From the NCBI GenBank assembly GCA_910584965.1, contig CAJUDZ010000006.1, positions 88,208-152,207 of the forward strand: a stretch of DNA of 64,000 nucleotides, in the 5' to 3' direction. Origin of the DNA: an uncultured Lachnospiraceae bacterium (GTDB lineage: Bacteria > Bacillota > Clostridia > Lachnospirales > Lachnospiraceae). This document shows positions 43,430-52,787 of this stretch, in pieces (the stretch's first letter is position 1; each line of letters starts with the position of its first letter). The notes below the pieces were generated by a model. The model was not told the DNA's origin, ran no database searches, and saw only the letters and a list, made by a program, of their open reading frames with translations. The position numbers and the translations under genes are program-made.

Positions 43430-43663
43430 ATGAAAATTCAGAATATTGAAAATGTGGACAAATTTTTTAAGGTTGTGGACAGCTGTAAAGGAAAAGTAGA
43501 GCTTGTAACGGGAGAAGGCGACAGACTGAATCTGAAATCCAAGCTTTCCCAGTATGTATCGCTTGCAAATATTTTTTCGGACGGTACGATTGACGAACTG
43601 GAAGTAATCGCTTACGAACCGGAAGATACGGCTAAATTAGTGGAATTTATGATGGAAGGTTAA
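43430..43663 (+). CDS. Small protein with an HPr-like pattern, function unknown
   Basis: 77 residues. The order of strands and helices (NVDKFFKVVDSCKGKVELV, LNLKSKLSQYVSLANIF, ELEVIAYEPEDTAKLVEFM) resembles an HPr fold, and LKSKLSQ sits where HPr has the Ser46 region. There is no His at the catalytic position. The likeness is weaker than for the gene at 24547 and could be coincidence. The start follows GAGGTGAG. The CPBP protease gene begins 7 bp downstream, so the two share a transcript. Confidence 0.5.
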   Translation: MKIQNIENVDKFFKVVDSCKGKVELVTGEGDRLNLKSKLSQYVSLANIFSDGTIDELEVIAYEPEDTAKLVEFMMEG

Positions 43664-43670
43664 ATTTCGG

Positions 43671-44612
43671 ATGAACAGTAAAAAAGTGAACTGGGCTTTT
43701 TTGAGCCTGATACTGCTGAATATTGCTTTATATGCCCTGATGTTTATTTGCTATGCGCAGGGCATTGCGATATTTGATATCGGCATTGTGGCAAATCTTT
43801 TAGTCAGTCAGATGATTTTGATTTCCCCGGCGTTTCTTTTTGCGCTCGCTTCCAGAAAAAAGACGGAAACAGGCCGCATGAACGAAATGCTCGGTTTTCA
43901 CAAAATAAAGATATCCTCTTTTCTGATGGTTCTTCTTTTTACGTTTCTGATTATGCCGATGTCAACGGCACTGAATGCAATATCCATGCTTTTTGTGGAT
44001 AATACGGTAAATGCCATCAGCGGTGATGTCTTACAGATGCCGTTTCCGGTTATGCTGTTTATGATCGGGATATTCGGTCCGTTCTGTGAAGAATTTGTTT
44101 TCCGCGGTATCATATTCCGCGGCTACAAAAATTCAGGTTCGGTGTTCTGGTCCGTATTCTGGTCGGCGCTGCTGTTTGGCCTGATGCACCTGAATTTCAA
44201 TCAGGCGGCCTATGCGGTTGCACTCGGCATCATGTTCGCTTTGCTGGTTGAGGCAACGGGAAGCCTTTGGTCCTCGGTGATCGCGCATATGGTGTTTAAT
44301 TCCTGGCAGGTGTGCATCATGTATCTGACGGATCTGATTCCGGCGGAGGTGATGGGGCCGGAAGTGGAACTTACCCAGGAAACGCTGATTGCGGCGATCG
44401 GCCCTTATCTGTTTGCCGCGGCTGTGGCAACGCCTCTGGCGGTCTGTGTTCTGATCTGGCTGTCGAAAAATGAAAGACGGGAAGCGCAGTTTTGCTCTGT
44501 CTGCGCGCGCCGCAAAGAGAAAAAAGAAGCGATGGTCAGCATTCCGCTTATCATAGCCATTGTTCTGAGCCTTGTCTGTATGAGTATGGAATGGATTATG
44601 GCGCTTCTTTAG
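43671..44612 (+). CDS. CPBP-family intramembrane metalloprotease
   Basis: 313 residues with about eight membrane helices. CPBP (Abi/Rce1-like) motifs are all present: motif 1 CEEFVFRGIIFRGY, motif 2 FGLMHLNFNQAAYAV and motif 3 VIAHMVFNSWQVCI. The Glu-Glu and two His are the catalytic and zinc residues. Family members cleave prenylated proteins or confer self-protection against bacteriocins; the substrate here is unknown. A possible cytoplasmic loop CSVCARRKEKKEA precedes the last helix. Confidence 0.93.
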   Translation: MNSKKVNWAFLSLILLNIALYALMFICYAQGIAIFDIGIVANLLVSQMILISPAFLFALASRKKTETGRMNEMLGFHKIKISSFLMVLLFTFLIMPMSTALNAISMLFVDNTVNAISGDVLQMPFPVMLFMIGIFGPFCEEFVFRGIIFRGYKNSGSVFWSVFWSALLFGLMHLNFNQAAYAVALGIMFALLVEATGSLWSSVIAHMVFNSWQVCIMYLTDLIPAEVMGPEVELTQETLIAAIGPYLFAAAVATPLAVCVLIWLSKNERREAQFCSVCARRKEKKEAMVSIPLIIAIVLSLVCMSMEWIMALL

Positions 44613-44664
44613 GGTGATATGCTTTGTGATAAAAAACGCTGATGCGGATTCATACAGAAAAATA

Positions 44665-44697
44665 CAAAACGCCGCTGTGTGAACAGTGACGTTTTTG
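44665..44697. terminator. Terminator between the CPBP gene and yjfB-like gene
   Basis: CAAAACG (44665-44671) and CGTTTTTG (44690-44697) flank an inner CTGT/ACAG pairing; A and T runs allow termination on both strands. Confidence 0.65.
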
Positions 44698-44708
44698 CAT
44701 TGCAGCGA

Positions 44709-44900
44709 TTAGATGTACGTATCGAAATTGCCGCCAACGGAAGGGTTGACGGAACGCTCCATGGACGCGGCATCCATCATGTCGGTAATCTGATTTCCGG
44801 CAACAGCCATAGCGTCAAGAGACTTGCTGAGCATTGCCACACCGAAAGCGGAATTTACCTGGGATGCGGACATTGCCATGGATAATCCTGGAATATCCAT
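44709..44900 (-). CDS. YjfB-family putative motility protein
   Basis: 63 residues matching the small YjfB family: MDIPGLSMAMSASQV, then a helix AFGVAMLSKSLDAMAVAGNQI and a short tail. Such genes in Firmicutes are often placed in flagellar or SigD regulons, but no biochemical role is known. GGGAGG precedes the start. No other motility gene is in the window. The 319-bp stretch between it and the next gene holds a separate hairpin (45132-45157) and AT-rich DNA. Confidence 0.82.
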   Translation of the reverse strand: MDIPGLSMAMSASQVNSAFGVAMLSKSLDAMAVAGNQITDMMDAASMERSVNPSVGGNFDTYI

Positions 44901-45131
44901 ATTAATCCTCCCTTCTTTTTACACAATTGTCTGTTCAGACTTATATATAGTATATCACACTGCATGAGAGAAGGCCAGAGGGAAAAAGGGTTATTTGAAC
45001 GCCGCTTCTTTGTATAGATTGTATAAATCCTTTTTCTGGGAAAAATTGCCAGTTTGTTTGAATAATACACAAAAAATTAAGAATTTGAGGTAGATTTTTT
45101 TGTTAAAATAGATTAAAATGAGTATTAAATG

Positions 45132-45157
45132 CAGATTTTTCAAAAAAAATCTGTTTT
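45132..45157 (+). terminator. Terminator-like hairpin upstream of the CdaR/PucR-type regulator
   Basis: CAGATTTTT (45132-45140), loop CAAA, AAAAATCTG (45145-45153), then TTTT. No plus-strand gene ends here, so it may end a short leader or an unseen RNA. Confidence 0.55.
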
Positions 45158-45219
45158 AAGTACTGTACAAATTGCTAAATTTTATGCGGGGGTTCGCAAG
45201 GCTGCATGGGAGGTTTACT

Positions 45220-46308
45220 ATGATTTCTAATCAGATTCTGCAAAATACGATTGAGGGTTTGAAAAGCATTACACGGGTTGAACTTTGTATTATGGACATC
45301 GACGGAAAGGTGGTGGCCATGACCGCGGACGAAATGGAGAAATGCAGCAAACCCGTGGCAGAGTTTGCCAAATCGCCTGCGGATTCTCAGGAAATACAGG
45401 GTTATCAGTTCTTTAAAATCTTCGATGAGCAGCAGCTTGAATATATTCTGATTGCCGGCGGTATCGGTGAAGATGTTTATATGATCGGCAAACTGGCGGC
45501 TTTTCAGATTCAGAATCTGTTAGTGGCTTATAAGGAGCGGTTCGATAAAGACAATTTTATCAAGAATCTTCTTCTGGATAATCTGCTCCTTGTCGATATT
45601 TACAGCCGTGCGAAGAAATTACATATACAGACGGACAACAGACGGGTAGCGCTTATTATCGAAACGGACAATACGAAAGAGAGCAATGTGCTGGAGCTTA
45701 TGCGGACTTATTTCAGCAGCAACAGCAAAGACTTTATTACGGCGGTAGATGAAAATAATGTGATCGTCGTCAAGGATCTTCTGGAAGGGGACGGCAGCAG
45801 GGAAATCGAAAGGACGGCAGCGGGCATTGCGGCATTTCTTGAAAAAGAACATATGAAAAACGCGAGAATTGCTTACGGGACGATTGTCAATGAAATCAAG
45901 GAAGTCAGCCGTTCCTATAAAGAGGCCAAAATGGCGCTGGATGTCGGAAAAATTTTCTTCGGAGAAAGAAATGTGATCGCTTACAGCGAGCTCGGAATCG
46001 GACGTCTGATCTATCAGCTTCCGATCCCGCTCTGCAAGATGTTCATTAAGGAAATTTTTGACGGGAAAAGCCCGGATGATTTCGACGAAGAGACATTGAC
46101 GACGATTAACAAATTTTTTGAAAACAGCCTGAACGTCTCGGAGACTTCCAGACAGCTTTTTATTCACAGGAATACGCTCGTATACCGGCTGGATAAACTG
46201 CAGAAAAGTACCGGACTGGATTTGCGTGTATTCGAAGATGCGATTACTTTCAAGATTGCATTGATGGTCGTTAAGTATATGAAGTACATGGAGAACTTTG
46301 AATATTAA
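45220..46308 (+). CDS. CdaR/PucR-type transcriptional regulator
   Basis: 362 residues. The N-terminal sensor domain is of the sugar-diacid-recognition type (MISNQILQNTIEGLKSITRVELCIMDIDGKVVAMT); a central GGDEF-like region follows (about 130-260). The C-terminal PucR HTH is in FFENSLNVSETSRQLFIHRNTLVYRLDKLQKSTGLDLR. CdaR regulators respond to small organic acids, but the inducer here is unknown. The ATG at 45220 follows GGGAGG; the frame is open 16 codons before. It directly precedes ftsE (14 bp) and may be part of its transcript. Confidence 0.9.
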   Translation: MISNQILQNTIEGLKSITRVELCIMDIDGKVVAMTADEMEKCSKPVAEFAKSPADSQEIQGYQFFKIFDEQQLEYILIAGGIGEDVYMIGKLAAFQIQNLLVAYKERFDKDNFIKNLLLDNLLLVDIYSRAKKLHIQTDNRRVALIIETDNTKESNVLELMRTYFSSNSKDFITAVDENNVIVVKDLLEGDGSREIERTAAGIAAFLEKEHMKNARIAYGTIVNEIKEVSRSYKEAKMALDVGKIFFGERNVIAYSELGIGRLIYQLPIPLCKMFIKEIFDGKSPDDFDEETLTTINKFFENSLNVSETSRQLFIHRNTLVYRLDKLQKSTGLDLRVFEDAITFKIALMVVKYMKYMENFEY

Positions 46309-46322
46309 GGGAGAGAATTACT

Positions 46323-47099
46323 GTGGGAGAAAAAAGAGAAAGTCAGAGAGGCGAAAGAATGGCGGCGCCCGCCAGAGGCAGGCGGAGAAGGCCCGTCATG
46401 GATAACAATGAAATTATTTCGCTGAATAAGGTCTGCAAGGCGTATTCGACGGGGGCGCCTGCTTTAAAAGATGTGGATCTTCATATTAACAGAGGTGAGT
46501 TTGTTTTTATCGTAGGCGACAGCGGTTCTGGAAAATCTACGCTGATTAAGCTGCTTTTGCGGGAACTTACGGTTACGAGCGGCAGCATCAACGTCATGGG
46601 CTATGATCTGGCCAAAATCAAACATCGGAAAATACCTAAGTTCCGGCGCAATATCGGTATTGTATTTCAGGACTTCCGTTTGTTAAAAGACCGGAATGTT
46701 TATGAAAATGTGGCTTTTGCCCAGAGAATTATCCAGAAGTCCAATAAAGAGATTAAGAAAAACGTTCCGAGTATCCTTGCGATCGTCGGACTCGCGGGTA
46801 AATATAAAGCGAAGCCGAAACAGCTTTCCGGCGGCGAGCAGCAGCGGGTGGCTCTTGCAAGGGCGCTCGTGAATAAGCCGACCGTACTGCTTGCGGACGA
46901 GCCGACCGGTAATCTGGATCCGAAAAATTCCTGGGAGATCATGAAGCTGTTGGAACAGATCAACGAAAACGGCACGACGGTGCTCGTTGTTACGCATAAC
47001 AGAGAAATTGTCAATGCGATGCAGAAGAGAGTCATCACGCTGAAAAAGGGCGTGATCGTAAGCGACGAAGAAAGAGGAGGATACATCGATGAGGATTAA
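46323..47099 (+). CDS. ftsE: Cell division ATP-binding protein FtsE
   Basis: 258 residues. Walker A VGDSGSGKSTLIKL, Q-loop GIVFQDFRLLKDRNVYENV, signature LSGGEQQRVALARAL, Walker B VLLADEPTGNLDP, H-loop VLVVTHNREIV. FtsE with FtsX controls peptidoglycan hydrolases from inside the cell. The chosen GTG at 46323 has GGGAGAG upstream and yields a 25-residue, Arg-rich extension (AAPARGRRRR) absent from most FtsE. ATGs at 46359 and 46398 are alternatives, the latter giving the standard length. Confidence 0.96.
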   Translation: MGEKRESQRGERMAAPARGRRRRPVMDNNEIISLNKVCKAYSTGAPALKDVDLHINRGEFVFIVGDSGSGKSTLIKLLLRELTVTSGSINVMGYDLAKIKHRKIPKFRRNIGIVFQDFRLLKDRNVYENVAFAQRIIQKSNKEIKKNVPSILAIVGLAGKYKAKPKQLSGGEQQRVALARALVNKPTVLLADEPTGNLDPKNSWEIMKLLEQINENGTTVLVVTHNREIVNAMQKRVITLKKGVIVSDEERGGYIDED

Positions 47100-47985
47100 C
47101 ACATTGTTCTATACGCTTCGTCAGGGCTTCCGGAATATTTTCAGGAATAAATGGTTCACGCTCGCTTCGATTGCGACGATCAGCGCCTGCCTTTTCCTGT
47201 TCGGCCTGTTTTATGCGATTGTCAGCAATTTTCAGAGCATTGTAAAAAATGCGGAGCAGGGCGTATCCGTCACCGTATTTTTTCAGGAAGGGCTGGAGGA
47301 CAGCAGAATACAGGAAATCGGGGAAATGATTGCGAGAAGGGCCGAAGTGTCCAATGTGCATTTCGTATCCGCGGAGGAAGCATGGGAAGGCTTTAAAGCG
47401 GATTATCTGGGCGATTATGCGGACGGATTCACTGAAAATCCGCTTGCGGATTCCGCCAATTACCAGATCTATTTAAACGATGTTTCCATGCAGCCGGCGC
47501 TGGTGACGTATCTGGAATCCGTGGATGGAATCAGGGAGGTCAACCGTTCGGAAGTGACGGCGACGACGCTGACGGGCATCAATGCGCTGGTTGCTTATGT
47601 TTCGGTCGGTATTATTGTCATTCTGCTTGCCGTATCCGTCTTTCTGATCAGCAATACGGTGACAATCGGAATTTCTGTCAGAAAAGAAGAAATTAATATT
47701 ATGAAATATATCGGGGCAACGGATTTTTTTGTCCGTTCACCTTTTGTTATTGAGGGCATGCTGATCGGGCTGATCGGAGCGGCGATTCCGCTCGGTCTTA
47801 TTTATGTTCTGTATAATGTCGTCATGGAGTATATACTGGAAAGATTTGCCATGCTTTCTCATCTGTTAAATTTCCTGACAGTGGAGCAGATCTTTAACGT
47901 GTTGGTTCCCATATCACTTGGAATCGGAGTTGGAATCGGATTTTTTGGAAGTATTACCACAGTTAGAAAACATCTTCGTGTTTAA
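47089..47985 (+). CDS. ftsX: Cell division protein FtsX
   Basis: 298 residues: one N-terminal helix (FTLASIATISACLFLFGLFYAIV), an extracellular domain of about 120 residues, then three C-terminal helices (VSVGIIVILLAVSVFLISNTV onwards). It pairs with FtsE and couples ATP hydrolysis to an outside murein hydrolase. It overlaps ftsE by 11 bp. The hydrolase gene directly after it is the obvious partner. Confidence 0.97.
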   Translation: MRINTLFYTLRQGFRNIFRNKWFTLASIATISACLFLFGLFYAIVSNFQSIVKNAEQGVSVTVFFQEGLEDSRIQEIGEMIARRAEVSNVHFVSAEEAWEGFKADYLGDYADGFTENPLADSANYQIYLNDVSMQPALVTYLESVDGIREVNRSEVTATTLTGINALVAYVSVGIIVILLAVSVFLISNTVTIGISVRKEEINIMKYIGATDFFVRSPFVIEGMLIGLIGAAIPLGLIYVLYNVVMEYILERFAMLSHLLNFLTVEQIFNVLVPISLGIGVGIGFFGSITTVRKHLRV

Positions 47986-48032
47986 TGTAAAAAGTGTTTG
48001 CGGTCTCGGTACGGAAGGAGGAAAAACGCGGA

Positions 48033-49241
48033 TTGAAGGCTTTAAAAAGATTGCTCGGCATATTTATCTGCATCGGAATCATCTTCGTTTTTCCGGCAGA
48101 GAAGGCGGAAGCCGTTACCAATGACAGCATCAAGGAAAAAGAAGCGGAAATTGAGTCGGCGAAAAAAGAAGTCGAGGGACTGAAATCTAATCTGACGGAT
48201 ATTGAAGCGATTAAGAAGGAACTGGAGCAGTCCAAAAACGATCTGAACACCTATGTGGAACAGCTCGATACGAAGCTTGGCAATATTCAGGAAAAAATTG
48301 CCGAATATAATAATCTTATTGCACAGAAAGAATATGAAATCGAAATTACCACACAGGAACTGAACGATGCGATTGCAAGACAGGAAGAGCAGTACGAGGC
48401 GATGAAGAAGCGTATCAAGTTTATGTATGAAAAAGGCGATACACTTTATATGGAACTCATTTTCTCGTCGACAAGCCTTGCGGATACGATGAACAAGGCA
48501 GATTACATAGAAGCGCTGTCCGCTTACGACAGGAACCAGCTCGATGAATATGTCAGGACAAGAGAGATGATAGAACTTTGTAAGACGGAGCTGGAGGCCC
48601 AGAAAGAAGTGCTGGGTGAGGCGAAAATTGCCGTAGAAGCGGAGGAGGCGTCCATCAACTCTCTGATTGCGGAGAAAGAAGCGCAGATTGTTTCCGTATC
48701 GGAGGATATTTCTACGAAAGAAGCGGCCATCAAAGAGTATGAAGACATGATTGCAGCAGAAAATGCGGAAATCATGGCGCTTGAAAAAGCGGTTGCGGAG
48801 GAGAAAGCAAGACTGGCGGCGGAAAACGCTAATGCCAGATCATATGACGGCGGTATGTTCGCAAATCCCTGTCCCGGATATCGGAGATTGTCGGATGATT
48901 ACGGAAACCGCATTCACCCGACTCTTGGCGTTGAGAAATTCCATAACGGAATCGATATGGCGGCACCCAGCGGAACGCCCGTGTATGCTGCCTATGACGG
49001 GGATGTGGTGGCGGCCGATTACAGTTCGACCATGGGAAATTATATCATGATTAATCATGGAAACGGCTTGTATACAATATATATGCACAATTCCGCATTG
49101 TATGTAAAAAAGGGAGAATCTGTTTATAAGGGACAGAATATAGCCGCGGTCGGGAGCACCGGGCGTTCGACGGGACCGCACCTGCATTTCAGCGTGCGTT
49201 TAAACGGCAGTTATGTAAGTCCCTGGAATTATCTGAAATGA
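48033..49241 (+). CDS. Secreted coiled-coil M23 murein hydrolase (EnvC/PcsB-like partner of FtsEX)
   Basis: 402 residues. Signal peptide to about 26 (LLGIFICIGIIFVFPAEKAEA). Two long coiled coils fill residues 27-265, as in EnvC and PcsB. The C-terminal LytM/M23 domain has HNGIDMAAPSGTPVYAAYDG, YIMINHGNGLYTIYMHN and the zinc motif GPHLHFSVRLNG; the HxxxD and HxH zinc ligands are present, so it may be a hydrolase and not only an activator. The start is the TTG at 48033, 11 bases after AAGGAGG; a GTG at 47994 is upstream of it. The order ftsE-ftsX-M23 suggests direct control by FtsEX. Confidence 0.93.
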   Translation: MKALKRLLGIFICIGIIFVFPAEKAEAVTNDSIKEKEAEIESAKKEVEGLKSNLTDIEAIKKELEQSKNDLNTYVEQLDTKLGNIQEKIAEYNNLIAQKEYEIEITTQELNDAIARQEEQYEAMKKRIKFMYEKGDTLYMELIFSSTSLADTMNKADYIEALSAYDRNQLDEYVRTREMIELCKTELEAQKEVLGEAKIAVEAEEASINSLIAEKEAQIVSVSEDISTKEAAIKEYEDMIAAENAEIMALEKAVAEEKARLAAENANARSYDGGMFANPCPGYRRLSDDYGNRIHPTLGVEKFHNGIDMAAPSGTPVYAAYDGDVVAADYSSTMGNYIMINHGNGLYTIYMHNSALYVKKGESVYKGQNIAAVGSTGRSTGPHLHFSVRLNGSYVSPWNYLK

Positions 49242-49332
49242 TAGCTTTCAGTTTTGCCGCGGCCGGACACACATGCTTCTTTCCGGCGAAGGTGAAATTG
49301 CAATAAATAGAATTATGCGCAAATGGAGATGA

Positions 49333-50658
49333 ATGATTGTGGATAATGATGGATATAGTAGTAATAATGAAATGAATCAGGGGGCAGGAAATCAATTGTA
49401 TCCAAATGAACCGCAACGGGAAACGGGGCAGATAAAAGGCATGTTCCTTGTCGGTCTGCTGACCGGGGTTGTTGTCAGTGCGCTGGCGGCAAGCTGTATT
49501 TTTATCGGGATTAAATTTGCTGACGTGATACAGCAGCGCAGGGTTAAGCCGGCGAGTACGGAACATACGGCGGCGGAGAATGTCGTAAGTGACGATACAA
49601 TGGCTAAACTGGAAGCGATCGAAGAGGTCATCGAAAAATACTATTATCAGGAAGAAGATATCAATACGGACGGTATGATTGAGGGGATGTATGCGGGAGT
49701 CGTAGCGTCGCTTGGAGACCCCTATTCCGTTTATTATACGGCGGAAGAGTGGAAAGAGATGATGCAGGAGACGGAGGGCATTTATTTCGGCATCGGCGCA
49801 TATATCAGCCTGGATAAGACGACCGGTTTTGGTAAAATCAACGGTGTAATCGAGAATACGCCGGCACAGGATGCCGGACTGCGGGAGAACGACATTATTT
49901 ATAAAATAGACGGTGAATCGGCCCAGGGACTGGATTTGACGGAAATCGTCTCAAGAATCAAGGGAGAAGAAGGAACGACCGTTCATCTGACGATTTACAG
50001 AGAAGGAGAAAAAGACTATCTGGAAATGGATGTGGTCAGAAAGCAGATCGAATCTCCAACTGTCAATTATGAAATGCTGGAAAATAATATCGGTTATATT
50101 CAGATAACGGAGTTTGATGACGTAACGGTGAATCAGTTTGAAGAAGCGATGCAGGCGGTGCAGGGAGCCGGGGCGGCAGGCTTGATTCTCGATCTTCGGA
50201 GCAATCCGGGAGGAAGCCTTTCGGCCGTTGTGGATATTTCAAGACAGCTTTTGCCGGAAGGCCTGATCGTATATACGGAAGATCGTTCCGGAGAGCGGGT
50301 GGAATACAGCTGTGACGGCGATCGCGAAATCCGGATGCCGTTAGTTGTGCTGGTAAACGGCAATTCGGCCAGCGCATCGGAAATTCTGGCGGGAGCCATT
50401 AAGGACTACGGCAAGGGCGTTCTGATCGGGACAACGACCTTCGGTAAAGGCATTGTACAGCGGATACTGCCGCTTACCGACGGTACGGCAATTAAACTGA
50501 CGGTCAGCGCATATTATACGCCTAAGGGTAATAATATCCATAACATCGGTATAGAGCCGGATATTGTATGCGAATTTGACGCGGATGCTTATTACGATGA
50601 CGGATACGATAATCAGTTGGATATGGCTGTCAAAGAGCTGAGTAAGCTGATGCGATAA
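49333..50658 (+). CDS. S41 carboxy-terminal processing protease (CtpA/CtpB-like)
   Basis: 441 residues. N-terminal cytoplasmic segment and one membrane helix (GMFLVGLLTGVVVSALAASCIFIGI), then the family N-domain, a PDZ domain (INGVIENTPAQDAGLRENDIIYKIDG) and the S41 core. The core has the Ser in LVNGNSASASEILAGAI and Lys in IGTTTFGKGIVQ. It would cleave C-termini of extracytoplasmic proteins. Last gene of the ftsEX operon; a 91-bp gap separates it from the hydrolase, and a strong terminator follows. Confidence 0.96.
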   Translation: MIVDNDGYSSNNEMNQGAGNQLYPNEPQRETGQIKGMFLVGLLTGVVVSALAASCIFIGIKFADVIQQRRVKPASTEHTAAENVVSDDTMAKLEAIEEVIEKYYYQEEDINTDGMIEGMYAGVVASLGDPYSVYYTAEEWKEMMQETEGIYFGIGAYISLDKTTGFGKINGVIENTPAQDAGLRENDIIYKIDGESAQGLDLTEIVSRIKGEEGTTVHLTIYREGEKDYLEMDVVRKQIESPTVNYEMLENNIGYIQITEFDDVTVNQFEEAMQAVQGAGAAGLILDLRSNPGGSLSAVVDISRQLLPEGLIVYTEDRSGERVEYSCDGDREIRMPLVVLVNGNSASASEILAGAIKDYGKGVLIGTTTFGKGIVQRILPLTDGTAIKLTVSAYYTPKGNNIHNIGIEPDIVCEFDADAYYDDGYDNQLDMAVKELSKLMR

Positions 50659-50687
50659 TGGCAAAGAAGTTTATATTGATAAAATCA

Positions 50688-50722
50688 GGAAAAAGCGCAG
50701 GCGTAAGGCTTGCGCTTTTTCC
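50688..50722. terminator. Bidirectional terminator after the S41 protease gene
   Basis: GGAAAAAGCGCA (50688-50699) and TGCGCTTTTTCC (50711-50722) form a 12-bp perfect stem with T runs on both strands, between convergent genes. Confidence 0.9.
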
Positions 50723-50751
50723 ATTTGCCGGGGAAAGTTTTCCGCGGCGTT

Positions 50752-52575
50752 TTATAAAATATGAATTTCTATTTCCGGCTCGGAGGCGGTCACCCGGATT
50801 CTGTATATTTCATGTTCCCAGGCCGTCTTCAGACGGGCGTCGGAAATGGGAATTTCCTCTATCGCGGGTGTTTTTCCGCCGGTGAGCCGCATCGTACCCA
50901 GGGAGCCTATGTGAAAAAGGAATCCGTCGGGCGATTTTTCACAAACCGGTTTTTCGTAAGTCATAAAGCTTAAAATAACGTTATCTTTCGCGGGAGTAAA
51001 GCTGTCCCGGATCAGAATTTCCTGCCCTTTTATCAGAGAAGCGGTTCTTTGATAAGAAGACACGCCGCATTCCTGTGGATAGGCCCGGGCTATGTCCATG
51101 CTGATTTCACAGACCGTATCCGAAAACCGGGAGCATACGTTTTGGGCGGAATACGCTTCTCCGTCCTGCTGCATGTAGCCATTGATGGTTGGCAGATTAT
51201 GGTAGGCGGACTGCATGGTCCAGATCTCATATCGCTGCGGTGAAAAAGTTTTTTTCGTATAGCTTTCCACACCGACATCAATGAAAAAAGGTCTGCCGTC
51301 TTTGTAAACCGTGAAGCTGCCGGTGTCGTTATGGTTGTGGCTGTCCGCGTTGTCTCCGGCTTTCACGGCAAGAAGAAGGCGGTCGTCTCTTGCGATAAAA
51401 AGGCCGGCGCTTGGATAATACATATCGGGATAAACGATGGCCGCTGTTTCGTCCGTAGAAGCCGCCTTAATTTCTTTGGCGGCAAAACCGTTCTGAAGCC
51501 TGTAATAGAGGTTATTTTCATTGGGCAGCGTGAGGGAATCGGGAAGACCGGCCATATAGTCGGCGGCAGCAAATGCGGCCATATCCCTGTTTTCCGTTTT
51601 TTCCGCAAAAAGAAATTCCCGGACACCTGCCCGTCCTGCAACGGGAGAACAGTCGGCAAAATTCACATAATATTTATCTTTTACATGTACATTCAAAATA
51701 TAAGAAGCTATATTTCTGATTTTACTGTTTTGATACAGATGACGGAACGCATTGGATGTTACGGCATTTAAAAAATCCGTCGTGTTGAACAGGCATAAAC
51801 CGGCATGGCGGTAATAAGAAGCGCCTTCGTCACAGCATCCGTCATCTCCATAGTTCTCCAGAAAATAATCGACGCTCTGACATGCTTTCAGAAAAACATT
51901 GCGTCTGAGCGTTTCATCGGTGTCTGTCAGGAAAACGGCATGAAGGACATTCTGGGTGCACCAGACCGTCCAGTTATTGGTAAGCTCTCCGCTGCCGCCC
52001 ATCCACCAGAAATGGCAGTTCAGATACGGCATAAAGATTCTGTCGGAAAGTTCCCGCATCATACGTTTTGCAATAAAAGGACTGATCTGTTCCAGCGTAG
52101 TCTTCAGAAGATAATAGGTACAGCCCAGAACGGAGCCGGTTTCAGCTGCGAATAAATCCAGAACGGGATTTTCGGCATCGGGAAGCGGCAGCTGCGGCGT
52201 ATCCCGGACATAAGAGTTGTGAGCGGGAAGCTGCCAGGCGCTTTCGTCGCAGATGGCAAAAATTCCGTTGACGATGTCGTCGGTAAAGCGGCCTTTGTTT
52301 TCGACGCATTCAGCGAGAACAAGAGCACCAAGAGCCTGACGTTTGGGAAATAATTTGTCCTCGTAGCGGACGCGGTTTCCGGTTCTTGTAAAATCGAGAA
52401 AATCTGTTGCGGACAGATAAGGATAGGAAAAATGCAGATAGTGTTCTCCCAGCTTTACAGTTTCCCGTTTCCAGTCTTCGTCCAGGGCTTCCCAGGATTT
52501 TCTGTCATGAATCGGGGGATAGAGGGAAAAAGGAAAGAAAGAAGTCTGGCAGCCGGCGGCTGTTTCATAGAACAT
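50752..52575 (-). CDS. Heparinase II/III-family protein (polysaccharide lyase-like)
   Basis: 607 residues. The N-terminal alpha/alpha toroid contains FYETAAGCQTSFFPFSLYPP, GELTNNWTVWCTQNVLHAVFL and DEGASYYRHAG. The C-terminal beta-sandwich contains DNADSHNHNDTGSFTVYKDGRPFFIDVGVESYT, the heparinase II/III signature. Enzymes of this family cleave uronic-acid polysaccharides by beta-elimination. There is no signal peptide, so the substrate would be taken up first. AGGAGG precedes the ATG at 52575. It is divergent from the DUF2264-GH88 genes. Confidence 0.88.
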   Translation of the reverse strand: MFYETAAGCQTSFFPFSLYPPIHDRKSWEALDEDWKRETVKLGEHYLHFSYPYLSATDFLDFTRTGNRVRYEDKLFPKRQALGALVLAECVENKGRFTDDIVNGIFAICDESAWQLPAHNSYVRDTPQLPLPDAENPVLDLFAAETGSVLGCTYYLLKTTLEQISPFIAKRMMRELSDRIFMPYLNCHFWWMGGSGELTNNWTVWCTQNVLHAVFLTDTDETLRRNVFLKACQSVDYFLENYGDDGCCDEGASYYRHAGLCLFNTTDFLNAVTSNAFRHLYQNSKIRNIASYILNVHVKDKYYVNFADCSPVAGRAGVREFLFAEKTENRDMAAFAAADYMAGLPDSLTLPNENNLYYRLQNGFAAKEIKAASTDETAAIVYPDMYYPSAGLFIARDDRLLLAVKAGDNADSHNHNDTGSFTVYKDGRPFFIDVGVESYTKKTFSPQRYEIWTMQSAYHNLPTINGYMQQDGEAYSAQNVCSRFSDTVCEISMDIARAYPQECGVSSYQRTASLIKGQEILIRDSFTPAKDNVILSFMTYEKPVCEKSPDGFLFHIGSLGTMRLTGGKTPAIEEIPISDARLKTAWEHEIYRIRVTASEPEIEIHIL

Positions 52576-52787
52576 AAACAAATCCTCCTGTTTTTCTTTT
52601 AGTATATAAGAGGGATAATGCAAAGTAAATATAAAATCAGCATATATTATAATATTAGAGATGAACAAAATGCACAAAGAAATAACTAAAAAATAAGCAA
52701 TAAAAATAAAAAAATACAGCATAATTTCATTAGAATAAAGAAAATTAACACTTTTGAACAATGAAATAGTCTAAAAAGTGGGATTTA

